Made by a program: the position numbers and the translations under genes. Of a DNA stretch of 64,000 nucleotides, positions 1 through 9,424 are shown piece after piece. The DNA comes from Granulosicoccus sp045106475 (lineage in GTDB: Bacteria > Pseudomonadota > Gammaproteobacteria > Granulosicoccales > Granulosicoccaceae): positions 1-64,000 of the forward strand of contig JBGCEO010000045.1 in NCBI GenBank assembly GCA_045106475.1. The letters are read 5' to 3'. Position 1 is the stretch's first letter; each line of letters begins with the position of its first letter. Below the pieces are notes generated by a model. It was not told where the DNA came from. It worked only from the letters and a program-made list of their open reading frames with translations, and did not search any database.

Positions 1-396
1 CGAGCTGATCATAGTAATGCAGCTCGGCATGAGGTGTTCGATGAGCTGCAGCGCTGCTTACCTACCGATGTGCACTTTAAAACCGATGGTCACCAACAAT
101 ACCCGTCGTTGATCAAGCGCTACTTTCCGAACAGTACGCATGAGGTGCATATCAGCGATAGGGGCTGCGTTGTGGGTCAGGGGGAGCTGAAGAAAACCCG
201 CTTTGATTATCTGTTCAGCGTGAATCACTCGTTTGCCAATATCCGGGCAAAGGTGAATCGATTGAACCGGCGTACCTGGTGCACAACCAAACTACCTGAA
301 CGTCTGGCCGATCACATCGATATCTACATTGATGTGTTGTGTGATCGATTGAAGCTGCTGTCGCTGCCGATGAAAAAGACTGCGACGGTTGGATGA
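1..396 (+). CDS. Transposase C-terminal fragment (cut by window edge)
   Basis: The reading frame is open from base 1, so the start lies outside the window; the visible part is about 131 residues. It resembles the C-terminal half of a DDE-type transposase: a segment HVHIS-like followed by GELKKTRFD, then NHSFANIRAKVNRL and RRTWCTTKLPERL, a conserved Asn/Arg/Trp-rich helix seen in small insertion-sequence transposases. No terminal inverted repeat or target duplication is visible, so the element's right end cannot be placed. Whether the whole gene is intact cannot be told from here. The family assignment (IS1-like or related) is from memory of the motif pattern and is tentative; that it is a transposase is more secure. 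Confidence 0.6.
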   Translation, partial: RADHSNAARHEVFDELQRCLPTDVHFKTDGHQQYPSLIKRYFPNSTHEVHISDRGCVVGQGELKKTRFDYLFSVNHSFANIRAKVNRLNRRTWCTTKLPERLADHIDIYIDVLCDRLKLLSLPMKKTATVG

Positions 397-452
397 TGCA
401 CGGTAGTTCAGTCGATCTTGTCCCTCCTATCCCCATCCAACTGGGGCAGTTT

Positions 453-1829
453 TTAAGCGCCATGTCTGCGCCACCCCAACGAAAACATAGCCAGTACTAT
501 CAAGCCAATGCCATTAACCCCTCCTGCACTCGCCATTGTTCTTTCTACACCGGCACTGCCTCCACTTTGAGCGGCCGCGATCTCTGGCGCGTTGAGCGAT
601 TGATTGGTGGGGGTAACATTGTCTGTTGATTCCGCTGCGTCGGTTTCCTGTAATGACTCATAGACGTCATTTATGACGTTGTTTTGCGTGTTCAAATCAT
701 GGGTAGTGGAGGTTAGCAGGATGCTAATATCTTCAGCGCTGCCGGATGCCGGGTCAACCAACAATGAAAAGCGCGATTCACTTTGCTCTGACATCGTGGG
801 ACGGGTGCAGCGTAGTTCTGTTTCATAACTCAGGCATTGCCAACCGCTATCGCGTGAAACGCCTTTCCACTCTGAGTCTTCTGCAATTTCGATTTTCATC
901 TGTAATTGTTGTGCGCCTTGCTGACCCTGGTTGGATACGGTTAAATCAACTTCCAGGCCCTCATCACCAGTCCTTATCGATGGCTGGGCAATTGCCAGGT
1001 CTGTGGCATACATCAACTCGATCGCCCTTGCATCCTTTTCACTCAGCGCTATGCGCTGACCAATTTCAATTCCATCGGGGGCAATGATAGTTCGCTTGCC
1101 GGTAGCACTGAAAAAATAATCACCGTAGTGCATGATCGAGCCGTAGTCGTAGTCTCCATAGTTTTCAACACCGGCATTAAGTATGTTGAAGTTAATTTCC
1201 TTGTCTACGACCACTTGTTCCCAGTCGATTTGTACGAAGTTATCGCGATCTGCACGTGTATGTTCGTGAAACAGTCCAAGAGCATGGCCGATTTCATGAA
1301 TGATACTACCGATAGAACAAGCATCAGATACCAGAATCGACTGCTCACCGCCTTGCATGCCTACATAGGAGGCACAGCTGTTACTGCTGTCGAATCTAAG
1401 ATAGTTGGGATATTGGTCTGCATTGCTCTGTGTGCGTTCTACAAACGTGATGCTGGTTCTATCTGTCCAATGCTGAATCGCAGTAGCAATGTTTTCCCGT
1501 TGCATCGCAGAATTGGTTGTTGGTGCCAGATAGGGCACTATGCCGTCGGGCCAACGTCCAAAGGAATCGCTGCGCCCCAGCCCGCGTGCGCGCAGAGCAC
1601 TCTCCACCATACCTTGAGCGTTAACTTGTCCGAGCAGGATGTCACCTTCCAAAACAGCATAGCCTTGAATAATTTCATAATGGAACCCACCTGTGCTACC
1701 GACTCTGGGAAGCGAGTGTGTGAAATCATCCAAGCGCTCAGGATTGGCATGAAATAGCTCGGGATCGTCAGCTTGGGCACAAAAGGTGACGCTCATCAAT
1801 ACAAGACATAAGAGCCTTGCATATGGCAT
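453..1829 (-). CDS. Secreted astacin-like zinc metalloprotease (M12A)
   Basis: Extracellular zinc endopeptidase of the astacin type. The extended zinc motif HEIGHALGLFHEH (HExxHxxGxxHE) is complete and is followed by a Met-turn SIMHY whose Tyr is the fifth ligand in astacins. I chose the ATG at 1829 (458 residues): AGAGG sits about 8 bases upstream and the product begins with a convincing signal peptide (MPYARLLCLVLMSVTFCAQA). The frame is open further up to 2009, but that adds a charged, non-signal N-terminus. After the catalytic domain comes a beta-rich CARDB/DUF11-like segment, then a low-complexity linker. The C-terminus has a Gly-rich patch, a short hydrophobic stretch and a basic end (GWRRHGA), like GlyGly-CTERM sorting tails. 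It is convergent with the transposase fragment and divergent from the MFS gene. Confidence 0.88.
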   Translation of the reverse strand: MPYARLLCLVLMSVTFCAQADDPELFHANPERLDDFTHSLPRVGSTGGFHYEIIQGYAVLEGDILLGQVNAQGMVESALRARGLGRSDSFGRWPDGIVPYLAPTTNSAMQRENIATAIQHWTDRTSITFVERTQSNADQYPNYLRFDSSNSCASYVGMQGGEQSILVSDACSIGSIIHEIGHALGLFHEHTRADRDNFVQIDWEQVVVDKEINFNILNAGVENYGDYDYGSIMHYGDYFFSATGKRTIIAPDGIEIGQRIALSEKDARAIELMYATDLAIAQPSIRTGDEGLEVDLTVSNQGQQGAQQLQMKIEIAEDSEWKGVSRDSGWQCLSYETELRCTRPTMSEQSESRFSLLVDPASGSAEDISILLTSTTHDLNTQNNVINDVYESLQETDAAESTDNVTPTNQSLNAPEIAAAQSGGSAGVERTMASAGGVNGIGLIVLAMFSLGWRRHGA

Positions 1830-2084
1830 GCTTGTGCCTCTGGGAAGAGGGGTGAAACGCATTGACTGACTCACTTTATTATTATTTTTATGTGGTGCTA
1901 CCGCTCGCGCAGTACAGCCATTAGTATCCGTATCGGTACCCACGAGCAATGTTGAAGCCCACGTTCTACTGGACTGTGAGCGAGGCGCAGCAAAGATATG
2001 ACCGGCCAATCAATTCAGCCGTTGCCTGTGCGTAGGCTCACATTCTTTCAGTGAAGATTTGTTAACTCGATTTCTTACCATTCA

Positions 2085-3299
2085 ATGAAAAATTCGATCT
2101 GGCGCACGCCTTTAGTCGTCATAGTTGCCGGCTGCCTGATTGCGATGGTGGGCTTTGGAGCTCGATCGGCGTTGGGTCTCTTTCTCGAACCCATGACTCT
2201 CGAAAGAGGTTGGCCCAGGGAAACCTTTGGTGTAGCGTTGGCATTGCAAAACCTGTTCTGGGGCCTGGGACTGCCTTTGGCGGGTGCGTTGTCGGACAAG
2301 CTGGGAGCTTCACGCGTCATCATGGTGGGTGCAGTGGTATACGCCGTAGGACTCTACCTCATGGGGATTGTCGAAACAGCGTCGATGCTCTACATCAGCG
2401 CCGGTGTCCTGAGTGGCTTGGGAATCGCCTTCTCGGCTTTTTCTTTGGCTCTGGCAGCAATGGTCAAGGTGGTTGGCCCCGATAAGCGCACAATTGTACT
2501 AGGCCTGGGTACCGCAGCAGGGTCGTTTGGTCAGGTTGTGTTTTCACCGCTTTCGCAGATTTATATTCAAACGGTTGGTTGGTCCACGACGTTAACGCTC
2601 TTGTCGCTAATCGCGCTATGCATGATCCCTCTGGCCTTCATGTTGCCTTCCGGAACTAATAACAAAGTCGCTGTCGCTGTAGATCAATCGCTACGAGACG
2701 CTTTGTTAGAGGCATTCGCACATCGTGGGTTTGTACTATTGACGATTGGATTTTTTGTTTGTGGATTCCATGTTGCGTTTATAACAGTCCATTTTCCCGC
2801 CTATGTTCGAGACCTTGGCCTGGACCCAGCCATTGGTGCCTGGAGTATTTCTCTGATCGGCTTGTTTAATATTGCAGGGTCTTTTCTGGCAGGTATTGTC
2901 GGTCAGAGATTTAGCATGAAAATGAGTCTGTCCAGCATCTATGCACTGCGAGCGCTACTGATTTTTGCTCTTCTTATGGCACCTAAAACCCCATTTGTCA
3001 TTTTGTGTTTTGCAGCTGTTATGGGAATCTTGTGGCTCGCAACAGTGCCCCTGACAACAGGAATCATTGCTCAAGTGTTTGGCATTCGGTATATGGCCAC
3101 GTTGTTTGGGGTTGTTTTTCTCAGCCATCAGATCGGTAGTTTTATCGGTGTGTGGCTGGGTGGTGTCCTGTATGACAGAACTGGTAACTACGACGGTATG
3201 TGGTGGGCGGGCGTTGTGTTGGGTTTAGTGGCTGCCGCTATACACCTGCCAATAAATGAAAAGCCGCTGCAACGCTTAACTACCCAGTCAGCTAAATAG
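2085..3299 (+). CDS. MFS transporter (oxalate/formate antiporter-like)
   Basis: Major facilitator superfamily carrier of 404 residues with about twelve hydrophobic segments in two halves. The first helix pair has GFGARSALGLFLEP, and the loop between helices 2 and 3 carries a GALSDKLGASR motif, the usual MFS G-x-x-x-D-R/K-x-G-x-R signature. The overall pattern (early Gly-rich helix 1, second-half start near FVCGFHVAF) is that of the monocarboxylate/oxalate-formate antiporter branch. The substrate cannot be read from sequence. It stands alone, divergent from the astacin gene and convergent with the hexosaminidase, with 55 bases before the latter's stop. No strong Shine-Dalgarno is visible upstream of the ATG. 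Confidence 0.85.
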   Translation: MKNSIWRTPLVVIVAGCLIAMVGFGARSALGLFLEPMTLERGWPRETFGVALALQNLFWGLGLPLAGALSDKLGASRVIMVGAVVYAVGLYLMGIVETASMLYISAGVLSGLGIAFSAFSLALAAMVKVVGPDKRTIVLGLGTAAGSFGQVVFSPLSQIYIQTVGWSTTLTLLSLIALCMIPLAFMLPSGTNNKVAVAVDQSLRDALLEAFAHRGFVLLTIGFFVCGFHVAFITVHFPAYVRDLGLDPAIGAWSISLIGLFNIAGSFLAGIVGQRFSMKMSLSSIYALRALLIFALLMAPKTPFVILCFAAVMGILWLATVPLTTGIIAQVFGIRYMATLFGVVFLSHQIGSFIGVWLGGVLYDRTGNYDGMWWAGVVLGLVAAAIHLPINEKPLQRLTTQSAK

Positions 3300-3302
3300 A
3301 AA

Positions 3303-3343
3303 GGAATCGACCCGCAGTTCTTTTTGATACCGGGCCGATTTCC
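3303..3343. terminator. Imperfect hairpin between convergent genes
   Basis: GGAATCGACCCG and CGGGCCGATTTCC can pair with one bulge and one mismatch around a loop containing a T-run. It lies between the convergent MFS and hexosaminidase genes, so it could end transcription from either side. There is no clean T-tract after either arm, so this is only a candidate. Confidence 0.3.
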
Positions 3344-3354
3344 ATTTAACTGCC

Positions 3355-6198
3355 TTAGTCCTCTAGAGAGTCTATACGTCCTACTCGACTTCCATCTGCA
3401 GAGGTGGCTCGTATTGCCACAACTCCATTGGCCGATGTTGCGCTGCTATAGGCTTGGAAGTTGTTGCCATCAGTGGAGTATTGCAGTGGTAGACCCGGCA
3501 AGTCACTGTTCATGGTTAACGTGCCTGCAGCTACATCTGCGCCTGGTACAGATATACGATAATTGACCCCGGCAACATCCAGTTTTGGTAGTTCCTTTTG
3601 CGCAAGCGCTGCTGCAAATTCTGCGTAGTCATCAGTCAGCGCACTTTTGTTAACGAACGTTGTATCGGCCGAATACGTCTGACCAGGGGTGTAATCCAGC
3701 TCCCAGCTGCCGCGAGTCCAGGCACGTTCCGCCAATGCAAGTAAGCGCGGGAATAGCATGTAATCAAACTGTTCCGGCGTTCTAACCGTTTCGCTCCAAA
3801 GTTGTCCCTGCATGCCCAGGAATCCCTGGTTGGCAGTATCGCCAGTGGCACTCCAGCTTCTACCTTCTCTATCAAGCGTTGTTTCTGCATTTTGCGGCAG
3901 ATTTTCCGGGGCAAATCCAAACACCTTGCGAGTATCGGTAGAGCGTGTCGCCCAGTAGTAGCCACGTTCTTCAGGATCAACTTCTTGTGGAAAGTCGAAG
4001 TATAGAAAGTCAGGTACTGCGACAACCGTTTCGAAACCACGATTTGAAAAACTGTTAATCGTGTTGTAACCACTATCGGTGGCGATTCGTTCCCAATAGC
4101 CAACTCCGGCGTTTTGCGTACTGAGCTCACTTGCACTTAAGTCATCATAGATGTCCTGATAGGCGTAGAAGGTCGGGATGCCTGCATCAGCAACCAGTTG
4201 AGATAGGCGTTTCACGAAGAAGGGTTGCAGATCTTCACGTGATGACACACCATCAGTATTTTCAATAAAGCTTGCACAGGCAGGCGAGCGTTCCCAGGGG
4301 AAATCCCAATCGCTACGTATTATGTCGCCCCGAAATGAAACCTTATCGCTGGCGTTGATATCTTGAAAGCCACCTCCGGTAAACACATTGCGTGCCTCAT
4401 CACCACCCATATGCCATACATCAAGTGTGACACCAGCCTGTGTGTACAGTGCTTTAACATCATCAATGACTGTGCTGACGAAATTATAGGTACCGGGGAT
4501 ACAAGGATTAAGAATGCCATCATCATAGTGCTGAATAGTCAGATAACGTGATGTGTCTTCAGGATCATCCAATCGCACGTTAATGTCATTGGCATCACCT
4601 AGATTAACCGCGCGTGCACGCATAGCGACAACTGCAGCGCGAGCATGGGCTGGCATGTCCAGCTCTGGTATGACATCGATGTGCCGATCTGCAGCATAAC
4701 GAAGTAATTCGACAAAATCTGCACCTGTGTAGAAACCACTGCCCTGATTGTCAGTGCCCGGGCCGGAACCCAGTTGTGGCATCAGGCCGCCACCTTCTGT
4801 CACGTTTCCAGCACTATCAAGTTGAAAGGCACGCCTCGCTCCTACAGTCGTAAGTTCCGGTAGCGAAGCTATCTCCAGTCGCCATCCTTCATCATCACTC
4901 AAATGCATATGCAGCTTGTTCAACTTATAGGCTGCCATTTGATCCATCAGTTTCTTCATGGTGTCCAGAGAATGGAAATTTCGGGCAACATCAATATGCA
5001 AACCACGATAAGTAAATCGCGGCGAGTCACTGATGCTTATGACAGGTATGGTGCCTGTACCGGGTTGAATCAGCGCTAGCAGGGATTGCGCGCCATAAAA
5101 CAATGCTTCGTTGTCAGATCCACTGATGGTGATGGCAGTGCTGCTAACAGCCAACTCATAGGTATTGGCAGGTAGGGCGCTATCGATCGTGGCGCTAAGT
5201 GGCACCCCGTTCGCCGTGCTCATAAACAGAGCCTGACGTGCCTGTAACGCTGCGATTTCTCCTGGTAGCAAGTCAGTTCCTGCAAAGGAGAATCCCGCTC
5301 CAATATCCAAGGTTCCGGAGCCTACGGTGACGGAGGATGGCTGAGGAATAATTCGCGCCTGAATCTGTGTGCTTGTCAGAGTCTGTGCAGCGCTTTGCAC
5401 GTCAGAGTTTTTTTCAAATCGGCTGCTGGCAGATGCCAGTGGGATGGGTTCGCCATTAAACGCCCTGCGATTTTCACCGCTAATGGCCACGCTGTAGGCA
5501 GATTCGTCGGTATCGTTATCAGTGTTGGCAATGAGCGTGACTTGGTTGTTGCTATCCACAAGCCAGTAGCGCGGCATGAAGTCTGATTCGATTAGATGAT
5601 TAAATTCAGTCACCAGTCCGATCGTTTTAGCGTTGCTGTCAAAACCTGTGAAGGCGTCGGTTGGTTCGAGGTAGTTAAGATCCCCGTTGACCAAAGATAC
5701 GCTGAACTCTTCGCTATCCACTCGTAAGATTCGACGAATACTGTGAAAATAGATTCTCCAGCCTCCTTCGTTTAAAACACCTGTCAGGTCTTTAATGTGG
5801 AGGTTGACGACGCTGCAAGAACTGTATTCTGCAGATAGTGAACTACAACTGGGTGTGCCGGTGGGGAAGGCATCTCCACCGTGATTCTCCACCACTTCGT
5901 AGACAACGGCCAGGCTCTCGGAGAGGGCCTCAACCTTTTCGCGTCCAACATCCGAAAACAGCGCAGTGGTGGAAGGGTCTACACTATTGCGCGGTAGTTC
6001 CGTTCCTTCATGGCTGAGCGCCGTAGTTGTGCTGCCCCCGCCAGAATCCGTACCTGCTCCGGCATCCGTGGAACCAACCCCGCCCGTGCCACCGCCGCTT
6101 GTGCCCGGTGTAGGACTGCTGCTTGATCCGCCGCAGGCGCTGATAAACAGCGCTGCCGCCGCGGTGAGTAGAAGCGTTGGGACAAATAATTTGTTCAT
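3355..6198 (-). CDS. GH20 beta-N-acetylhexosaminidase (chitobiase-type) lipoprotein
   Basis: Outer-membrane-anchored exo-hexosaminidase that should remove terminal N-acetylglucosamine from chitin oligosaccharides. The 947-residue product has a lipoprotein signal with lipobox ISAC (Cys22), then a Gly/Ser/Thr linker to about residue 60. A chitobiase N-terminal carbohydrate-binding-like domain covers roughly 65-235, a GH20b alpha/beta domain roughly 280-390, and the GH20 TIM barrel roughly 395-830. The barrel shows the catalytic pair D600-E601 in HMGGDEARN, which supports substrate-assisted catalysis. A C-terminal beta domain (about 880-947) matches the CHB_HEX_C type. Length and domain order match Serratia chitobiase-like enzymes. 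No chitinase or transporter partner lies nearby, so it seems to be a single-gene unit. Confidence 0.92.
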   Translation of the reverse strand: MNKLFVPTLLLTAAAALFISACGGSSSSPTPGTSGGGTGGVGSTDAGAGTDSGGGSTTTALSHEGTELPRNSVDPSTTALFSDVGREKVEALSESLAVVYEVVENHGGDAFPTGTPSCSSLSAEYSSCSVVNLHIKDLTGVLNEGGWRIYFHSIRRILRVDSEEFSVSLVNGDLNYLEPTDAFTGFDSNAKTIGLVTEFNHLIESDFMPRYWLVDSNNQVTLIANTDNDTDESAYSVAISGENRRAFNGEPIPLASASSRFEKNSDVQSAAQTLTSTQIQARIIPQPSSVTVGSGTLDIGAGFSFAGTDLLPGEIAALQARQALFMSTANGVPLSATIDSALPANTYELAVSSTAITISGSDNEALFYGAQSLLALIQPGTGTIPVISISDSPRFTYRGLHIDVARNFHSLDTMKKLMDQMAAYKLNKLHMHLSDDEGWRLEIASLPELTTVGARRAFQLDSAGNVTEGGGLMPQLGSGPGTDNQGSGFYTGADFVELLRYAADRHIDVIPELDMPAHARAAVVAMRARAVNLGDANDINVRLDDPEDTSRYLTIQHYDDGILNPCIPGTYNFVSTVIDDVKALYTQAGVTLDVWHMGGDEARNVFTGGGFQDINASDKVSFRGDIIRSDWDFPWERSPACASFIENTDGVSSREDLQPFFVKRLSQLVADAGIPTFYAYQDIYDDLSASELSTQNAGVGYWERIATDSGYNTINSFSNRGFETVVAVPDFLYFDFPQEVDPEERGYYWATRSTDTRKVFGFAPENLPQNAETTLDREGRSWSATGDTANQGFLGMQGQLWSETVRTPEQFDYMLFPRLLALAERAWTRGSWELDYTPGQTYSADTTFVNKSALTDDYAEFAAALAQKELPKLDVAGVNYRISVPGADVAAGTLTMNSDLPGLPLQYSTDGNNFQAYSSATSANGVVAIRATSADGSRVGRIDSLED

Positions 6199-6315
6199 AA
6201 CACGTGTAATTGGACTAACGGTGCTGGCATTATGCCTGCCCGATCATTCTTTTTCTGAGTTGACGCTAACATCTTGCCAGAGCTTAACGGGTCTACGCTG
6301 CGCAAACCGATCCTG

Positions 6316-7176
6316 ATGGACTACATTCGCCTGCTCGTTGCGTCTGCGATCTGGGGTTCTTCCTTTTTGGCGATTGAGTTAGCTCTGGCCGATTTCCCGC
6401 CGGTTGCGATAGCGTCGTATCGGATTATTTTCGCGGCTTTGCTACTGCTGGTAATCTGCGGGTGGAAAGGGCTTGGTACGACGCTGGACGCCACCAAGCT
6501 CACGCTCTTTGTGGCCATCGGATTATTGAACAGTGTTGTGCCTTTTAGTCTCATTGGCTGGGGACAGTTACGGATAGACAGTGCAACAACCGCTATTTTG
6601 CTCACGTCGTCGCCTTTTGTAACCTTGCTCCTATCGCATTTCATGACACAGGATGATCGGTTTGCGTGGAATAAACTGGCAGGCCTGGTCATGGGTTTTG
6701 GAGGCGTTCTTGTGCTTTTAGGGCAGGGGATAAATCAGGGCGGTGGGAGTTTCTCCGGCATGCTGGCGGTGATTGTTGCTGCGGCCTGCTATTCGCTGTC
6801 ATCGATCCTCATTCGACGTCTGGGTGCCATGTCCAGCCTGGTCCTGGTAACTGGGTCACTGTTGGCTGCGGCTTTGGTGATGATACCCATCTTGTTGCTG
6901 TTCTATCCGCCTTGGCAGCAGAGTTATCAAAGCTATTCGCTAGCAGCGCTTGCCTATCTTGCACTGGGACCCACTGCTATCGCTTATGTGCTTCGCGCTC
7001 AAATCGTGCAGTTTAATGGGGCTGTTTTCATGTCCAATGTGGGCTACCTCATACCCTTATTTGCTGTTCTTTGGGGATGGCTGCTTTTAGACCAAATACC
7101 CTCGACATCCATGTGGGTGGCTTTGGCGATGGTGCTCACTGGCATAGCGCTGGGACAGCGCAGAAAGCATACCTGA
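6316..7176 (+). CDS. EamA/DMT-family membrane transporter
   Basis: Inner-membrane permease of the drug/metabolite transporter superfamily with two EamA repeats and about ten hydrophobic helices in 286 residues. The first repeat opens with the typical ASAIWGSSFLAIELAL helix, and the second begins near AACYSLSSILIRR. Family members export amino acids or metabolites; the substrate here is unknown. I use the ATG at 6316 because the helix pattern begins there; a TTG at 6274 would add 14 polar residues. Neither has an obvious ribosome-binding site. It is divergent from the hexosaminidase and separated by about 120 bases. Confidence 0.83.
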   Translation: MDYIRLLVASAIWGSSFLAIELALADFPPVAIASYRIIFAALLLLVICGWKGLGTTLDATKLTLFVAIGLLNSVVPFSLIGWGQLRIDSATTAILLTSSPFVTLLLSHFMTQDDRFAWNKLAGLVMGFGGVLVLLGQGINQGGGSFSGMLAVIVAAACYSLSSILIRRLGAMSSLVLVTGSLLAAALVMIPILLLFYPPWQQSYQSYSLAALAYLALGPTAIAYVLRAQIVQFNGAVFMSNVGYLIPLFAVLWGWLLLDQIPSTSMWVALAMVLTGIALGQRRKHT

Positions 7177-7392
7177 GGACACGTCCGAATCTGGATGCAG
7201 GCCGTAACCCCAATTACCGGCAAACCACTATCGGTCTTGAACGAATTTCGTTGCACTTGGGCTAGGCTAGACTGAAAATTCACCTGTGATGATGTTTAAA
7301 CAGCTCGAGATGGTTATTGCGCAAGTAGGAGTGGTGCGCACTGGTTATACTGCACTACCAAATTCAAGTTAACGAACTGATCAAGAAATAAC

Positions 7393-8643
7393 ATGACTCA
7401 AGTAAAACCCTGGACAACTCCCATGTCCGATGATCAATTCAACCTGATGCGCGATATCCTCAGTGCGCCGAGCCCGATCGGCTTGGAGTCGGCCATGACA
7501 CTGGGCGTACTTCAGCCTTACTTTGATAGTTTTATGCCCGATGATTCTGAAATGCATCAATTTGTCGGCAATGCGGGTGTTGTCTGGGATTCTCACCCGG
7601 GTGAGGATGACCGGTTCAGTGTCATGCTAGTGGGGCATGCCGACAAGATTCGTATGCAAGTGCGCAAGATTGGAGCCGACGGTAAAATATACGTAAACAG
7701 CGACTCTTTTTTGCCCTGCACCCTGATCGGTCATGAGGTCACTGTATTCAGCGAAGATCCGGACTCTCCCGGAGATTACCGCTCGCTTACTGGTGGCACT
7801 ATAGAGGCGATGGGAGCGATTCATTTCTCTGATCCTTCTCAACGCACCGGAGACAAGGGAATCCGTCCCAACTCTCTGTATCTGGATTTGCAAATCTACG
7901 GAGAGAACAAAGCTGATCAAATCAAACGACTCGGTTTGAAACCCGGCGACTCCATACTGCTAAACCGACCCATCAAGCGTGGATTTAGCCCGGATACCTT
8001 TTTTGGCGCTTATCTGGACAATGGGCTCGGTTGTTTTGTAACGGCAGAGGTTGCCAGGCTGATTGCAGAAGCCGGAGGAACAAAAAACATTCGATGCCTG
8101 TATGCGATTGCCTCGCACGAGGAAATAGGTCGCTTTGGCAGTCGGGTTATCGCAGGTGAACTTGCGCCTGATGTGCTGATCGCAATTGATGTAAACCACG
8201 ATTATGTGGCAGCGCCAGGAATAGGTGATCGGAATATGCAGCCGTTGGAAATGGGTAAGGGCTTTACCTTGTCATCCGGTGCAATAGTCAGTGAGCAGCT
8301 CAATGCGCGGATCAAGCGGGCAGCAGTGCAGGAAGGAATTCCCATGCAGCTTGATGTAAGTGGGCGAGATACCGGTACTGATGGGATGGCTGCTGTGCTG
8401 GCCAGTGTAGACAGTGCTGCGACATCGGTTGGTTTCCCGACACGCAATATGCACACTATTTCAGAATCGGGCCATACTGGTGATGTATTGGCTGCTATTC
8501 ACGTGCTCAAAGCGACCTTGTTGGCAATGGACGAGGAAGATGATCTGGACCAGCTCTTCCGAACCTCTCACCCACGTTTGGACCAAACGTCGCCACTGAC
8601 TCACCAGGGCTATGAAAAACTGGATAAAAAGAAGAAAGACTAG
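7393..8643 (+). CDS. M42-family metallo-aminopeptidase
   Basis: Cytosolic dinuclear metallopeptidase of the M42 (glutamyl aminopeptidase/TET) family, expected to trim N-terminal residues from short peptides. Metal ligands and catalytic residues can be traced in order: His in VGHADKI, bridging Asp in AYLDNGLG, the Glu pair in ASHEEIG (catalytic base and ligand), Asp in AIDVNHD, and the final His in RNMHTISESGH. At 416 residues it is somewhat longer than typical 340-370 residue members, with an insertion around residues 110-150 and a Lys-rich tail (DKKKKD). No signal peptide. It is monocistronic, followed by the tRNA gene on the opposite strand. Confidence 0.87.
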   Translation: MTQVKPWTTPMSDDQFNLMRDILSAPSPIGLESAMTLGVLQPYFDSFMPDDSEMHQFVGNAGVVWDSHPGEDDRFSVMLVGHADKIRMQVRKIGADGKIYVNSDSFLPCTLIGHEVTVFSEDPDSPGDYRSLTGGTIEAMGAIHFSDPSQRTGDKGIRPNSLYLDLQIYGENKADQIKRLGLKPGDSILLNRPIKRGFSPDTFFGAYLDNGLGCFVTAEVARLIAEAGGTKNIRCLYAIASHEEIGRFGSRVIAGELAPDVLIAIDVNHDYVAAPGIGDRNMQPLEMGKGFTLSSGAIVSEQLNARIKRAAVQEGIPMQLDVSGRDTGTDGMAAVLASVDSAATSVGFPTRNMHTISESGHTGDVLAAIHVLKATLLAMDEEDDLDQLFRTSHPRLDQTSPLTHQGYEKLDKKKKD

Positions 8644-8659
8644 TCGATCTGCCAAGCAG

Positions 8660-8736
8660 TGGCGTCCTGGGAGGGATTCGAACCCCCGACCTGCCCCTTA
8701 GGAGGGGGCTGCTCTATCCAGCTGAGCTACCAGGAC
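8660..8736 (-). tRNA. tRNA-Arg (anticodon CCU)
   Basis: On the minus strand the sequence folds as a 77-base tRNA with encoded CCA. The acceptor is GTCCTGG pairing with CCAGGAC, discriminator G. The D-arm region is TAGCTCAGCTGGATAGAGCA. The anticodon stem is GCCCC/GGGGC with loop CTCCTAA, giving anticodon CCU (reads AGG, Arg). The T-arm carries GGTTCGAATCC. It sits between two plus-strand genes. I looked for an integrase or a duplicated 3' tRNA end that would mark it as an island attachment site and saw neither. Confidence 0.97.
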
Positions 8737-8826
8737 CTTGTTATCGCGATGCCAGTATAGCCAAAATGCAGCTTACTGGTATCGCATTGCATTTATTCAC
8801 CGACAGCACTTCAAGGAGGTGCCTTA

Positions 8827-9390
8827 ATGGAATCAGACAACGGCATGATGGACGATCAGGAAGACCGTAGACATCATGTGCGCGTGCAAGACGCAGTTGG
8901 TTTACATGTGCATCGCCTCGAAGAGTTGCCCGCTGCCGGGCAAAGCGTGCCAGCGCTTGTGCAGCCAGCGGTTCTAAAACACGATAAGTACGATATTGAA
9001 GGCTATGCGGAGGTCCGGCGTGACCATCCCGCAGTCGGGCAGTATATCGATGATCTGGAAGAGCGAATTCGCCAATTATTACTCGATAGTGATGCCATAT
9101 CTGACAAGCCCTCACACAAGGTAAGTTTATCAGCAGGCGGTCTGTTTTTTTCAGAACGGCTTTTGCTGCACCCCGGTGAAATGATTAGCCTGATTTTAAC
9201 GCTGTTTCCATCAGGACAACGCATTGGTACTGATGCTCGAGTCATCTCGGCTAATGATGTGCCCGAGGTATCATCGGGCGATGAGTTGAGCTATCGCGTA
9301 GTCTTTGTGCGAATGAGTGATGCAGATCGTCAAACCATAGATGAGCATGTTAATAAGCTGATTGGTTCTCGACCTTCCATGGATGAGTAA
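8827..9390 (+). CDS. PilZ-like domain protein (possible c-di-GMP receptor)
   Basis: Cytosolic protein of 187 residues whose C-terminal part looks like a PilZ beta-barrel: KVSLSAGGLFFSE, then LTLFPSGQRI and a final VVFVRMSDADRQTIDEHV. PilZ domains bind c-di-GMP through an N-terminal RxxxR and a (D/N)xSxxG motif. Here the second motif is degenerate (SLSAGG, with Ser instead of Asp/Asn). An Arg-rich start (DRRHHVRV) lies about 90 residues upstream rather than about 30. Binding is therefore uncertain. A very good Shine-Dalgarno (AAGGAGG) ends 7 bases before the ATG. It sits 34 bases upstream of cobT, but functional linkage is not obvious. Confidence 0.7.
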   Translation: MESDNGMMDDQEDRRHHVRVQDAVGLHVHRLEELPAAGQSVPALVQPAVLKHDKYDIEGYAEVRRDHPAVGQYIDDLEERIRQLLLDSDAISDKPSHKVSLSAGGLFFSERLLLHPGEMISLILTLFPSGQRIGTDARVISANDVPEVSSGDELSYRVVFVRMSDADRQTIDEHVNKLIGSRPSMDE

Positions 9391-9424
9391 GAAGCGATCT
9401 ATTACTTAGTGAAGGTTAAGTTTA

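Noticed and set aside
1128..1757. 209-codon plus-strand frame inside the astacin gene
   Set aside because: It is antisense to the zinc-site region, and its translation has no domain logic. The minus-strand frame carries complete motifs.
3636..4136. 166-codon minus-strand frame inside the hexosaminidase gene
   Set aside because: It is out of frame with the GH20 barrel on the same strand. The translation is compositionally odd.
8660..8736. tRNA-Arg as a genomic-island attachment site
   Set aside because: There is no integrase next to it, and I saw no repeat of its 3' end in the window. The flanking genes are housekeeping-like.
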